64,000 nucleotides of DNA from Bacteroidaceae bacterium (GCA_017642425.1 JAGCPB010000001.1:21424-85423); one strand, 5' to 3'. Positions 44,638 through 53,273 are shown, numbered from the stretch's first letter. Translations and numbers: made by a program. The notes: a model not told the origin generated them from the letters alone.

Positions 44638-44683
44638 TAAACGGTTAGTTGTATTAATTTGAATTTACTTGTATTTATCTTAA

Positions 44684-45241
44684 ATGACTGACCAGGAGAT
44701 AATAAAAGGCTTGATAGAGCGCGACAGGAAGGTAACGGAGGATTTCTTCTTCACCCAATGCCGTCCGTTGTTCTGCAACATTATCAATCTTGTGTTCAGC
44801 TATGATGTTGATTATGATGAGTTTGTAAATGAACTTTACGTGTATCTGATGGAGAATGATGCACAGAAGCTGCGTGACTTTGAATATCGGAGTTCTGTTT
44901 ATACATGGCTTAAGGTCCTGGCTATCCGGTATTTCATAAAGAAACGTGATCATTTGATAGATGACAGTCCCCAAAAACCTCTATATGAAGAGCCAGTGCA
45001 GTCTGATGAGAAAGAGGAGAGATTGACTGCGGAATCTGATTTGGAAAGGTTGCTGTTTCTGATGCCCAACTACAGGTATGCCTATGTAATCAGGAAACTG
45101 ATGCTGGAGGACTGTGAGCCTGAAGGGTTGGCAGATGAGATGGGGGTGACAACCGCAAATCTGTACAATATAAAACGGCGTGCAATGGCGCAACTGACAC
45201 AAATCGCCCTAAACGACATTAAGGAGTATGGCAAAAAATAA
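44684..45241 (+). CDS. ECF-type sigma-70 family factor
   Basis: 185 residues. Region 2 is visible as DYDEFVNELYVYLMEND and FEYRSSVYTWLKVLAIRYFIKKR; region 4 as YRYAYVIRKLMLEDCEPEGLADEMGVTTANLYNIKRRAMAQL, a helix-turn-helix. The size fits an ECF factor. It overlaps the next gene by 14 bp, the usual arrangement of a sigma/anti-sigma pair. Its targets are unknown; autoregulation of the operon's distal genes or of envelope genes is possible. It has no consensus TAnnTTTG box directly upstream. Confidence 0.82.
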   Translation: MTDQEIIKGLIERDRKVTEDFFFTQCRPLFCNIINLVFSYDVDYDEFVNELYVYLMENDAQKLRDFEYRSSVYTWLKVLAIRYFIKKRDHLIDDSPQKPLYEEPVQSDEKEERLTAESDLERLLFLMPNYRYAYVIRKLMLEDCEPEGLADEMGVTTANLYNIKRRAMAQLTQIALNDIKEYGKK

Positions 45242-46169
45242 ACACATATCGGACCAATTGCTGGCGGCATATCTGGATGGAAACACCAGCCCGGCGGAGA
45301 GTCTTGAGGTGCTTGAGGCTTTGAAGCAGGACAGCGGGCTCAGAGAGGTATTGGATGTTTCAATTAGTGTTGAAAAAGACAATGAGGCTGCTATTGATGT
45401 ACTTCCCATGATGGAATATGTAGCAGAGAACCCCAAGAAAATATGTAGCGTGCTATGTGAAATGTTTGTTCTTAACAAAAGACATATTCAGTGTAAACAC
45501 GATACTGTATGGCATATGATTATGAATCCTGTATGGATTACACAGCAGGGTGTTCCGCTTCATTCCATAGGAAATATTCTTACTGATCATGGTCTCATGA
45601 TTACCAGGAAGTACAATTCTGCTATGTCTGATATAATTAGTGCATTGTCTGATGATAATGACGTGATTGTGGTGGTAGACAGTGACAAGTTATATTCTGG
45701 GCGAGTGGATTTGGAGGATGCTCCTAATCATGCGATTGTAGTTTTGGGTGTTGAACGGGAATCGATACATTTATTTGATCCTTCAGAAAAAGAACAAGAC
45801 ATCATTGTTTCACAAAATGTTTTTATGAAAGCGTGGAAGGAATCAAAAAACTATATGATACGCGTGTTGAGAAATATTGATGATTATACGCCACATCCTA
45901 TATACCTTGAGGATATTCCTCTTACCGATGACCTGATTGAGTTGCGTGAGGCGATAGCCGAGAACGCCCATGAAGTATGGGCTGCAGCACGCAAGAGAGA
46001 GGGGTGGACATACGGCAAGGTTAGGGATGATGAGCACAAGAAGCATCCTGACCTGATTCCTTATTCAGCCCTTCCGGATAGTGAGAAGGAGTATGACCGC
46101 ATTATGGCCCTCAACACCATCAAATTGGTCCGTAAACTGGGATTTGAAATAGTGAAAAACAAGAAGTAA
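45228..46169 (+). CDS. Anti-sigma-like / C39-like peptidase / RyR fusion protein
   Basis: 313 residues, no membrane helix. The N-terminus (ISDQLLAAYLDGNTSPAES) has the helical pattern of anti-sigma N-termini but lacks the HxxxCxxC zinc motif. Residues ~75-210 resemble a bacteriocin-processing C39/papain-like domain: ICSVLCEMFVLN (candidate Cys), APNHAIVVLGV (His) and IHLFDPSE (Asp). The C-terminal ~95 residues are a full RyR domain (NAHEVWAAARKREGW, RDDEHKKHPDLIPY, KEYDRIMALNT). Overlap with the sigma gene suggests it controls that factor. Ligand-triggered release of sigma is inferred; peptidase activity is uncertain. Confidence 0.75.
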   Translation: MAKNKHISDQLLAAYLDGNTSPAESLEVLEALKQDSGLREVLDVSISVEKDNEAAIDVLPMMEYVAENPKKICSVLCEMFVLNKRHIQCKHDTVWHMIMNPVWITQQGVPLHSIGNILTDHGLMITRKYNSAMSDIISALSDDNDVIVVVDSDKLYSGRVDLEDAPNHAIVVLGVERESIHLFDPSEKEQDIIVSQNVFMKAWKESKNYMIRVLRNIDDYTPHPIYLEDIPLTDDLIELREAIAENAHEVWAAARKREGWTYGKVRDDEHKKHPDLIPYSALPDSEKEYDRIMALNTIKLVRKLGFEIVKNKK

Positions 46170-46191
46170 ACAGTCTGATAAAAACCATGCT

Positions 46192-46213
46192 TTTGCCTTA
46201 TTTCTAGGGCAAA
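46192..46213 (+). other. Small hairpin between the RyR fusion gene and the WG-repeat gene
   Basis: TTTGCC (46192-46197) pairs with GGCAAA (46208-46213) around a 10-nt loop in the 132-bp gap. No T run follows, so termination is unlikely unless weak. The gap otherwise shows only a near-match to the -7 box (TATCTTGA, 46221-46228). Confidence 0.3.
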
Positions 46214-46301
46214 TGTAGTCTATCTTGAATTAATTCTAACCAGTAGTGATAGATTCTGGCCATGATTGTACTCCTTAGAGTGAACAATAAAGAGTACAAC
46301 T

Positions 46302-47384
46302 ATGAAGAAGAATCTGAAAGAGGTATTGAACGCCACATGGAAGGTGGCTGTTGGCTTGGTGGGGTTGCTGGCACTGGTTATTATTGTCAGGTATGCCAGG
46401 ACAGAATACTATTACCATTTTGGTCGTGCATATTGTGATGACATGACGCTGTCTAGCGATGTCGTTGTCCGTGCATACATGAATAGCACATGCCGTGTTT
46501 ATAACAAGCGTACACGGCATTATACAACCCGTAAGTTACGTTGGGTGTCAGGTGCTCCTGAGCGTGACAGTCTGACTGTGTTCTGTGACAAGAATGGGTA
46601 TCGTGGTTTCCTGAACGTGAATACCGGTGAGATTGTTATTCCGGCGCAGTATGGCAAGGCATGGCATTTCTCTGAAGGGTTGGCTGCTGTAGAATACGGA
46701 AAAAAACAACTTGGCTTTATAAACTATGATAATGAACTGGTAATTAGCGGCGTGCCTCATGAATCGGGTTATCATGACTATCTGTTCAAGGATGGATTCT
46801 GTGTGGTTCAGAGATGGGATGGTGTCATGGGTGAATGGATCCATACTGTTCTATCTAGCAAGACATTGAGTGTTATTGCTGAGTACTATTCATTATACTG
46901 GATTGATGATCATGAATATATGATAGCCAGGGATGATAATGGTTATTGGCTTCTGGATAAAGAATTCAACAGGGTGTTTGCTGAACCGTATGACAAAATA
47001 GAGCAGGCAAACGATATTGATGGCGTTTTTGTGGTACGCAACTGGGTAAAACAACTTATAGGATTTGACGGAACTGTGATTGAACCCTTTGTTATTGATG
47101 GCACCAGCAGGCTGTCATACGTATCAGGATTAACAGATCCGTACTATGAACCGGATTGTGAGTGTTATGACCAGGATGAAGTGACTGAATTTGAGCCAGA
47201 TCTGGTGGTTTATAAGGTAAATTACAATAGTGGACTGATGAACGCTCATACCGGTAAGATTATCACTCCCGCCATGTATGGTGATATAACGATGATTTCA
47301 AAAGATTTGATACGTGCCGAAGTGAACCGCTTCACCTATGAAAGTATTCTGCTTGACAGGAACGGAAATAGAGTTGATGAATAG
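46302..47384 (+). CDS. Membrane-anchored WG-repeat protein
   Basis: 360 residues. A basic N-terminus and one helix (~13-30, VAVGLVGLLALVIIVRY) anchor it. The remainder has WG/KWG-type repeats common in Bacteroidetes: KNGYRGFLNVNTGEIVIPAQYG, EGLAAVEYGKKQLGFINYD, NGYWLLDKEFNRVFAEPYD and SGLMNAHTGKIITPAMYG. These fold as beta-propeller-like or beta-rich sensors of unknown ligands. It is the last gene of the rightward run; the 18 bp before the convergent SpoIID gene contain only a very short inverted repeat. It may be an independent gene added at the end of the operon. Confidence 0.78.
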   Translation: MKKNLKEVLNATWKVAVGLVGLLALVIIVRYARTEYYYHFGRAYCDDMTLSSDVVVRAYMNSTCRVYNKRTRHYTTRKLRWVSGAPERDSLTVFCDKNGYRGFLNVNTGEIVIPAQYGKAWHFSEGLAAVEYGKKQLGFINYDNELVISGVPHESGYHDYLFKDGFCVVQRWDGVMGEWIHTVLSSKTLSVIAEYYSLYWIDDHEYMIARDDNGYWLLDKEFNRVFAEPYDKIEQANDIDGVFVVRNWVKQLIGFDGTVIEPFVIDGTSRLSYVSGLTDPYYEPDCECYDQDEVTEFEPDLVVYKVNYNSGLMNAHTGKIITPAMYGDITMISKDLIRAEVNRFTYESILLDRNGNRVDE

Positions 47385-47402
47385 GTGGAATCCTAACTAG
47401 TT

Positions 47403-49583
47403 TTAGTAGAATCTGCCCAACTTGGTGCCGGGGTAGTAGTGGCGCAGGATTTCGCGGTAGGTGTAACCTTTTGTGGCCATTACGGCGGCTCCTATCTGAC
47501 ATAGACCGACTCCGTGACCCCAGCCTGCTCCATGTAGTATATAACCATAGAAATTGCCGTTTTCATCGGTGTTTTTGGCTACTGTGAATGCACTGCTGAA
47601 CAAATGAGATTCTGATAGCGTGCGGCGAATCTCCAGCTCCTTTCCTATGGTCACTTTGCCCTTGGTTCCTTCAACTTCCAGCTCATAAATTCGGCCTGAT
47701 GGACCGCGCTTTATGGGCCTTAGGTCAACTATATCACCTATGTCCAGTCCGGATTTGCGGCGGAAAATGTCAGAAATCTGTTCTGCGGTGTATTCTACTT
47801 TCCATCTGTAATAGTCCGGTGTCTCCAGGTCGTAGCCGTTCAGGGATTCTTTCAGGATGTTTGCGTCTGCTGAATTGCAGAATGATTTGGGATCGGAGAG
47901 TATCCATTCACATGCGTTCTCCTCGACTGTCAGGTCCTGGAGGGCGCCTTCATTGACGCTGCTGTCACGCAGGGCTACCAGATAGGGCTTGTGTTCATCC
48001 TGCCAGCAGGTCTCAAACTGCTCGGTTACGCCTCCGCAGCACTTGCTGAAACGGGCGTCGCACAGATGGCCGTCAAATACCAGTGTCTGGCCAAAAGTGT
48101 CTTTTACGGCTGCCTCGGCGGCTGCGCTTATTATGCGTGTACGACCCTGATAACGCTGGCAATGGTCATCGGCACAGACATCAAAGAGGGTGTGCTGGTC
48201 ATGGTCATACCATTTTATTATGCGGTTCAGGATATGGTCTCCTAAAGCGGGAGTGCTGGATTCTGCATTGCCGGTATCTTTGCGATAGGGTGAGCGCAGT
48301 TGTGCCAGCACCCAGCTGCGTGAAATCACGGCGTGTGCACGCAGGAACTCTCGGCTGGCGGTGGGTTTCATCTCCGATGATATCACGCTGGTAAGATAAT
48401 CCTCTACAGGAAGTATGTTTATGGCGCGTACCAGACCGTTTTCTACTATGAACTTTAGCTGGCCGGAGAATGTCTGTTCCTCCTTGCGTTCCCAGTGGAA
48501 ACCTATTCCTATTGTTACGTCATGCAGGGTGAATGTGCTGCCGTGTTCGTTTGGCTTTAACAGCAGACTGTCTACAAGAATGCCGTTCCAGCTAAGGCGT
48601 CCTTGAACTGCACTGATGCACATCTCACCTTCAAAGCTGCTGCGCCCGTCAGTATAGCTGTCATTCAGGCAGAAACGGATCTCACGTGCAGCCATAATGC
48701 CGACCCTTATCTTGGGTTGCTGCGGGGTGACCTGGCGGTAGATGTCAAGGACCTGTTTCTCTGTCAGATTTTCAAAGTCTTCCTTGCGCGGAGTAATCAT
48801 TAATCCGAACATGTCAACTGCACCCGGGCTTACCATAATTTTGCCCATTCCATCGGCATAATAGCAGTCCGGACGATGCTTGCTACGGGGGATGATTGCG
48901 GTTATTACCTGCCCGTCACGGTTGAATGAAAGCACGTTCATCCTTGGCTCGATTTCTCCGTCATAAACGGTCATTCCGCTTACGTAATCCCATAGCTTGG
49001 CTGGGTCGGAACCCTTAATTACAATGACCGGGAATCCGAACGGCTGAATTGTTATGGGCTCATCTGTTGCAGGAGGCTCGTTAAGGCGCAGTTTGTCAAC
49101 CAAAGGTATGCCTTCAGAGCGTCCTATCTGCATGTGCAGATGGTCCGGGGCCGATGCTCCGCTGCGTGGGCCGTTATAGAATATCATGTAACCGGGCTCT
49201 AGACGTGAGGCAATATCCAGCATCTCCTCATAGCAGTCCTTGAATATTTGGGGACGGTGCTCGCGGCTTACTACGCAATAATGCTCCTTTAATATGGGGT
49301 AGGGGTTTACCAGCAGGTAGAACTTGTCATCCAGTGGAATTGAGCGTTGTTCCTTGGGGCGGCAATCTTCACAAAGAAAGCATGAGCGGGCGGCAATCTC
49401 GGCCGGCTTTATCTTGGCTGTCGTGGAATTGATACGTGCCGGATTGTGCTGTAATGACAGTCCCGATGATGAGAGAACACGGGTCTGTACCTGCTCCAGA
49501 TTACGGAATGCCTCGCGGGCTGCAGGCCACTCCTGGAGCTGCTCTTCAAGGATGGTGCCCAGATGCTTGAAAATGTCTTCCAT
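47403..49583 (-). CDS. HIT-like (DUF4922) / SpoIID fusion protein
   Basis: 726 residues. Residues ~1-290 match DUF4922, related to the HIT/GalT nucleotide-phosphorylase superfamily: CFLCEDCRP (zinc-type Cys), VNPYPILKEHYCVVS and DHLHMQIG (the histidine motif). Residues ~300-726 are a SpoIID/LytB domain: VEDYLTSVISSEMKPTAS, LRAHAVISRSWV, CCGGVTEQ and GAGWGHGVGLCQIGA. SpoIID proteins are lytic transglycosylases or amidase enhancers acting on peptidoglycan. No signal peptide is visible, which is odd for such a partner. Its start overlaps the glycosyltransferase stop by 1 bp (TAATG). The combined reaction is unknown. Confidence 0.82.
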   Translation of the reverse strand: MEDIFKHLGTILEEQLQEWPAAREAFRNLEQVQTRVLSSSGLSLQHNPARINSTTAKIKPAEIAARSCFLCEDCRPKEQRSIPLDDKFYLLVNPYPILKEHYCVVSREHRPQIFKDCYEEMLDIASRLEPGYMIFYNGPRSGASAPDHLHMQIGRSEGIPLVDKLRLNEPPATDEPITIQPFGFPVIVIKGSDPAKLWDYVSGMTVYDGEIEPRMNVLSFNRDGQVITAIIPRSKHRPDCYYADGMGKIMVSPGAVDMFGLMITPRKEDFENLTEKQVLDIYRQVTPQQPKIRVGIMAAREIRFCLNDSYTDGRSSFEGEMCISAVQGRLSWNGILVDSLLLKPNEHGSTFTLHDVTIGIGFHWERKEEQTFSGQLKFIVENGLVRAINILPVEDYLTSVISSEMKPTASREFLRAHAVISRSWVLAQLRSPYRKDTGNAESSTPALGDHILNRIIKWYDHDQHTLFDVCADDHCQRYQGRTRIISAAAEAAVKDTFGQTLVFDGHLCDARFSKCCGGVTEQFETCWQDEHKPYLVALRDSSVNEGALQDLTVEENACEWILSDPKSFCNSADANILKESLNGYDLETPDYYRWKVEYTAEQISDIFRRKSGLDIGDIVDLRPIKRGPSGRIYELEVEGTKGKVTIGKELEIRRTLSESHLFSSAFTVAKNTDENGNFYGYILHGAGWGHGVGLCQIGAAVMATKGYTYREILRHYYPGTKLGRFY

Positions 49584-50920
49584 TATTGCTCAATATTACG
49601 GTGAATACGCCTTTTTAGTTCTTCGGAGCGTAGCGAATCTTTGTATAAGTTGTTGGCATTTACCTTCACGGGACTGAGGGCGGCATCGCTGTTACCTTCC
49701 CAGCGGCGGCACAGGTAGAGTTCGTCAAAGATACGTCCTATGCGGTACTCTCCGGCAATGCGTATTGCAACGGAATAATCTTCACCGTAGCTTACATTGG
49801 GGAATCCTATCTTTCTTACTATAGGAGTGTAGAATGCACGCGGTGCACCCAGTCCGTTAATCCTTAATGCATTATTCGGGCCGTTTTCATCGGTCCATTC
49901 ACGGTGGTCAATGATTCCCGGGGGCAGAGTCTCAAGGTTAAAGTTGCACATGCGGTAACTGCCTATTACCATTGAGTATCCCCCTTGGCGGAACTTATCT
50001 ACAACCTTCTGTAGAGTGTCCGGACTGCTGTACAGGTCATCGCTGTCCAACTGTACTGCAAAACGGCCGCAATGGCTGTCGTTTATACCCAGGTTCCAGC
50101 ATCCTCCTATACCCAAATCCGTCCGTTCCGGAATGATGTGTATAAGCCTTGAATCTTGGGCTGCCATCTCATTCAGAATCCGGGTGGTTTCATCGGTGGA
50201 ATGGTTGTTTATTACAATTACATTAAACTCTCCGTCCAGCTTCTGGGCCAGTGCTGATTTTACGGCATCGGCTATGGTTCTTTCACGGTTGCGGACCGGA
50301 ATTATGACTGATGCCAGTACCGGGAAACTCCCTTCATTCACATCTACTGCTGTTCCTGCTCCAGGTCTCAGATAACCGTTTATCAGTTTAAGGTGTTCTG
50401 TACATGCAGCCTCCATCTCTATCTGTACATCGCGGTTGCGTGGGTTCACATAGTCAAACTGCTTTTGTCCCGATGTGCGGAAATCTGTCTCGGCAATGGT
50501 GTATAGCGGCTGTGCTACCCGTACAATGGGTAGATTGCGCTGAATGGCCAGGCGCATCTGGTAGAATCCTGCGGTCTTGAATTCTTCACCCTTAAATGCA
50601 AGATATTTATCTATGCCCGCAGCAGTTACCAATACCAACGCTCCAAAATCAAAGTCATCACGAAGACTGCCCTCCTGAATGTCAATCAATGGTGCGGGAA
50701 CTATGGAATCGGCTCCCATTGTCTTGAGGTAATCTGAATAGACCATGCCTGCGCCGGTGGAACGTGCACAATCCAACAGGCGTTCTGCCGCTTCATCTGT
50801 TATTGTTACTTCCCTGCCGCTTATGTTAAGCAGGACATTCTGCCCGCGCAGGGCACTCAGTGTCTCTCTTGCTCCGGATGTCGAGCATCCGTATTGGGGT
50901 AAATCTACAGTCTGTATCAT
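49583..50920 (-). CDS. Family 2 glycosyltransferase with extra N-terminal half
   Basis: 445 residues. The C-terminal half (~205-440) is a normal GT2/GT-A enzyme: ASVIIPVRNRERTIADAVKSAL, NNHSTDETTRIL, GGCWNLGIN and QLDSDD, the metal-binding motif. The N-terminal ~200 residues look like a second, degenerate GT-A-like unit without the DxD motif. No membrane segment. It is transcribed with the DUF4922-SpoIID gene (1-bp overlap), so a shared cell-envelope role is likely. Donor and acceptor sugars cannot be told. Confidence 0.82.
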   Translation of the reverse strand: MIQTVDLPQYGCSTSGARETLSALRGQNVLLNISGREVTITDEAAERLLDCARSTGAGMVYSDYLKTMGADSIVPAPLIDIQEGSLRDDFDFGALVLVTAAGIDKYLAFKGEEFKTAGFYQMRLAIQRNLPIVRVAQPLYTIAETDFRTSGQKQFDYVNPRNRDVQIEMEAACTEHLKLINGYLRPGAGTAVDVNEGSFPVLASVIIPVRNRERTIADAVKSALAQKLDGEFNVIVINNHSTDETTRILNEMAAQDSRLIHIIPERTDLGIGGCWNLGINDSHCGRFAVQLDSDDLYSSPDTLQKVVDKFRQGGYSMVIGSYRMCNFNLETLPPGIIDHREWTDENGPNNALRINGLGAPRAFYTPIVRKIGFPNVSYGEDYSVAIRIAGEYRIGRIFDELYLCRRWEGNSDAALSPVKVNANNLYKDSLRSEELKRRIHRNIEQ

Positions 50921-50947
50921 ATCAGCGAAAATAATGAATAAATATCA

Positions 50948-50955
50948 TATCTTTG
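50948..50955 (+). promoter_or_regulatory. Bacteroidales -7 promoter element (TATCTTTG) for rlmN operon
   Basis: TATCTTTG fits TAnnTTTG and lies 80 bp before the rlmN ATG in the 115-bp divergent gap. No convincing -33 partner was seen. It would drive the rlmN-to-HAD operon. Confidence 0.5.
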
Positions 50956-51035
50956 CATTAAAAATGGAAATATTGGGACGTATTGTGAACGTTGCTGCGT
51001 TCATATTATGAAAACCGATAGAATTCATCACTAAA

Positions 51036-52061
51036 ATGGCACGTAAGAATCTGGTTGGAATGACGTTGGCGCAGCTGCAGAATGTGGCTGTAGAGAACGG
51101 CATGCCTCTGTTTACCGCCAAGCAGATTGCTGATTGGCTGTATGTTAGGCAGGCGGGTTCAATCGATGCCATGACAAACCTGTCGCTAAAGCATAGGGCC
51201 AAACTGGCTGAGAACTATGAAGTGGGTCTTGCAGAACCGTCTCATGCCGCTGCATCAAGAGACGGCACGGTTAAGTACCTGTTTCCCGTGCAGGACGGTC
51301 ATTTTGTGGAGGCCGTCTATATTCCTGACGGTGATCGTGCCACCCTGTGCATATCCAGCCAGGTGGGCTGCAAGATGGGATGCGTATTCTGCATGACGGG
51401 TCGTCAGCATTATACCGCCAGCCTCACGGCAGGTGAGATTCTTAACCAGATACTCTCATTGCCCGGAAAGGAGAACCTTACCAATGTGGTATTCATGGGT
51501 ATGGGCGAGCCTCTGGACAATCTGGACAATGTACTGGCCGTTCAGGAGATTATGACTGCACCGTGGGGATTCGGTTGGAGCCCCAAGCGAATAACGATAT
51601 CTACCGTAGGCTTGCGTCGTGAACTCAAGCAGCTTATAGAGGGCTGTGATTGCCATATCGCTGTCAGTCTGCATGCCCCCACGTCAGAGAAACGCCGCCA
51701 GCTTATTCCTGCCGAGAAGGCTTTCTCCATGACAGAGATGCTTGAGGTGTTGCGTCGTTATGATTTCAGCCATCAGCGCCGTCTGTCATTTGAGTACACC
51801 ATGTTTGATGGCGTGAATGACTCTATGGATGATGCCCGACAGCTTGTGAGGACTCTGAACGGACTGAGCTGCCGCGTCAATCTGATACGTTTCCATGCCA
51901 TACCGGACAGCCCGTTGCGGCCGGTATCGGAAGAGAGGATGACGGAGTTCCGTGACTGGCTCACCACGCACGGCGTGTACGCTACCATACGTGCATCGCG
52001 CGGAGAGGATATCTGGGCTGCCTGCGGATTGTTGAGTACTGCAAAGAATGAACAATCTTAA
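51036..52061 (+). CDS. rlmN: 23S rRNA / tRNA adenine-C2 methyltransferase RlmN
   Basis: 341 residues, the normal length. The radical-SAM motif CKMGCVFCMTG (~112-122) binds the iron-sulfur cluster; MGMGEPLDN and the SLHAPTSEKR segment are RlmN signatures, and the C-terminal IRASRGEDIWAACGLL contains the second catalytic Cys. It methylates A2503 of 23S rRNA and A37 of some tRNAs using two S-adenosylmethionines. It is first in a rightward operon, 12 bp before a DUF4837 lipoprotein gene. Confidence 0.96.
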   Translation: MARKNLVGMTLAQLQNVAVENGMPLFTAKQIADWLYVRQAGSIDAMTNLSLKHRAKLAENYEVGLAEPSHAAASRDGTVKYLFPVQDGHFVEAVYIPDGDRATLCISSQVGCKMGCVFCMTGRQHYTASLTAGEILNQILSLPGKENLTNVVFMGMGEPLDNLDNVLAVQEIMTAPWGFGWSPKRITISTVGLRRELKQLIEGCDCHIAVSLHAPTSEKRRQLIPAEKAFSMTEMLEVLRRYDFSHQRRLSFEYTMFDGVNDSMDDARQLVRTLNGLSCRVNLIRFHAIPDSPLRPVSEERMTEFRDWLTTHGVYATIRASRGEDIWAACGLLSTAKNEQS

Positions 52062-52073
52062 ACCATATATGTT

Positions 52074-53258
52074 ATGAAACAGTTTGTCTATAAAGTTTGC
52101 ATATTGCTGCTGGCGGTAATGGTTACCGTGGCATGCGGCAACGGGGCACAGAAAGGTGAGCAGTCACAGGATGGTGCCCAGACTGAGGCTAAGGCTGCCT
52201 CTAAGTCCAAATCCAAGAAGTCTAAGAAGAATAAGGAGATAAAGACTACCGGCAAAAAGAAAAAGAAGTCAGTTCTTACCCCCACATCGGCAGGTTCACC
52301 GTTTGAGATCCTGCTTGTGGCCGCCGAGGATGATTTCCATAACGGCGCAGTTGACTCTCTATATGCCGTTCTGACCGATGATATGGCCGGTGTGGCACAG
52401 TCAGAGCCGTGTTTCAAGGTTTCAAGGATAACACAGAACAATCTGTCCAAGACTTTGCGTCTGTGCCGTAACATAGTAATCATAAAGATTGATCCCAACT
52501 TGTACACCAAATGCAAGTTCAAGTTCTCAAGGGATGTTTATGCCGCACCGCAGATAATAATGACCATCCAGGCTCCCAATGCACTTAAGTTCAAGAACTT
52601 TGTATCAGAGAACCATGACGTGATAATTGATTTCTTTACCCGCGCCGAGCTTAACCGTCAGATTGACCTGCTCAAGGAGGACCATCAGCCGGTCATTCAG
52701 GAGTATGCCAAGACAATGTTCGGATGCGATATCTGGGCTCCGGCAGAACTGACCAAGGTGGTCAAGGGACGCAATTTCCTATGGGCACGATGCGAGAGAT
52801 TTGTCAGAAATGTGGAACAGAATCTGAATCTTGTGGTCTATTCATATCCATACCGCGATGTAAATACTTTTACCGAGAAATATTTTGTACATAAGCGTGA
52901 TTCAATCATGATGGCAAACATACCGGGACCTAAGGAAGGGCAGTACATGATGACCACAAAGGGGTTCAACCTGATATCCGAGGAGACAGTCCATGGCCAG
53001 TATGCCCAGATTGTCCGCGGGCTGTGGAACATAAAAGGATACGATATGGGCGGTCCGTTCGTGTCAGTGTCACGTGTGGATGAAAAGTATCAGCGTGTAG
53101 TCGTGGCCGAGGCGTTTGTCTATTTCCCCAACCAGGCTAAACGTAATGTGCTCAAGAAGCTGGAGGCTGCGCTTTACACATTGCGTCTGCCCGATGAACT
53201 TGACTTGCAGAAATTCAGCTATGATCTTGAAGAGATTTTGATATTACCCGAAGACTAA
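52074..53258 (+). CDS. DUF4837-family lipoprotein
   Basis: 394 residues. Signal peptide with lipobox TVACG, then a Lys/Ser/Ala-rich low-complexity linker (~30-70). The folded part matches DUF4837, a Bacteroidetes-restricted family (SPFEILLVAAEDDFHNGAVDSL; GRNFLWARCERFVRNVEQNL; AEAFVYFPNQAKRNVLKKLEAAL). No activity is known. Conserved position between rlmN and pdxA suggests shared transcription rather than a shared pathway. Confidence 0.88.
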   Translation: MKQFVYKVCILLLAVMVTVACGNGAQKGEQSQDGAQTEAKAASKSKSKKSKKNKEIKTTGKKKKKSVLTPTSAGSPFEILLVAAEDDFHNGAVDSLYAVLTDDMAGVAQSEPCFKVSRITQNNLSKTLRLCRNIVIIKIDPNLYTKCKFKFSRDVYAAPQIIMTIQAPNALKFKNFVSENHDVIIDFFTRAELNRQIDLLKEDHQPVIQEYAKTMFGCDIWAPAELTKVVKGRNFLWARCERFVRNVEQNLNLVVYSYPYRDVNTFTEKYFVHKRDSIMMANIPGPKEGQYMMTTKGFNLISEETVHGQYAQIVRGLWNIKGYDMGGPFVSVSRVDEKYQRVVVAEAFVYFPNQAKRNVLKKLEAALYTLRLPDELDLQKFSYDLEEILILPED

Positions 53259-53273
53259 AAAACAGATACTATA

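Noticed and set aside
46192-46213. Terminator separating the WG-repeat gene from the operon.
   Set aside because: The hairpin has no following T run and a short stem.
6018-47384. Capsular polysaccharide locus, suggested by the UpxY gene.
   Set aside because: No glycosyltransferase, Wzx flippase, Wzy polymerase or sugar-nucleotide enzyme is present in the block.
6018-47384. Prophage or conjugative element.
   Set aside because: No integrase, capsid, portal, terminase, relaxase or Tra-type genes were seen; one DUF5675 gene is not enough.
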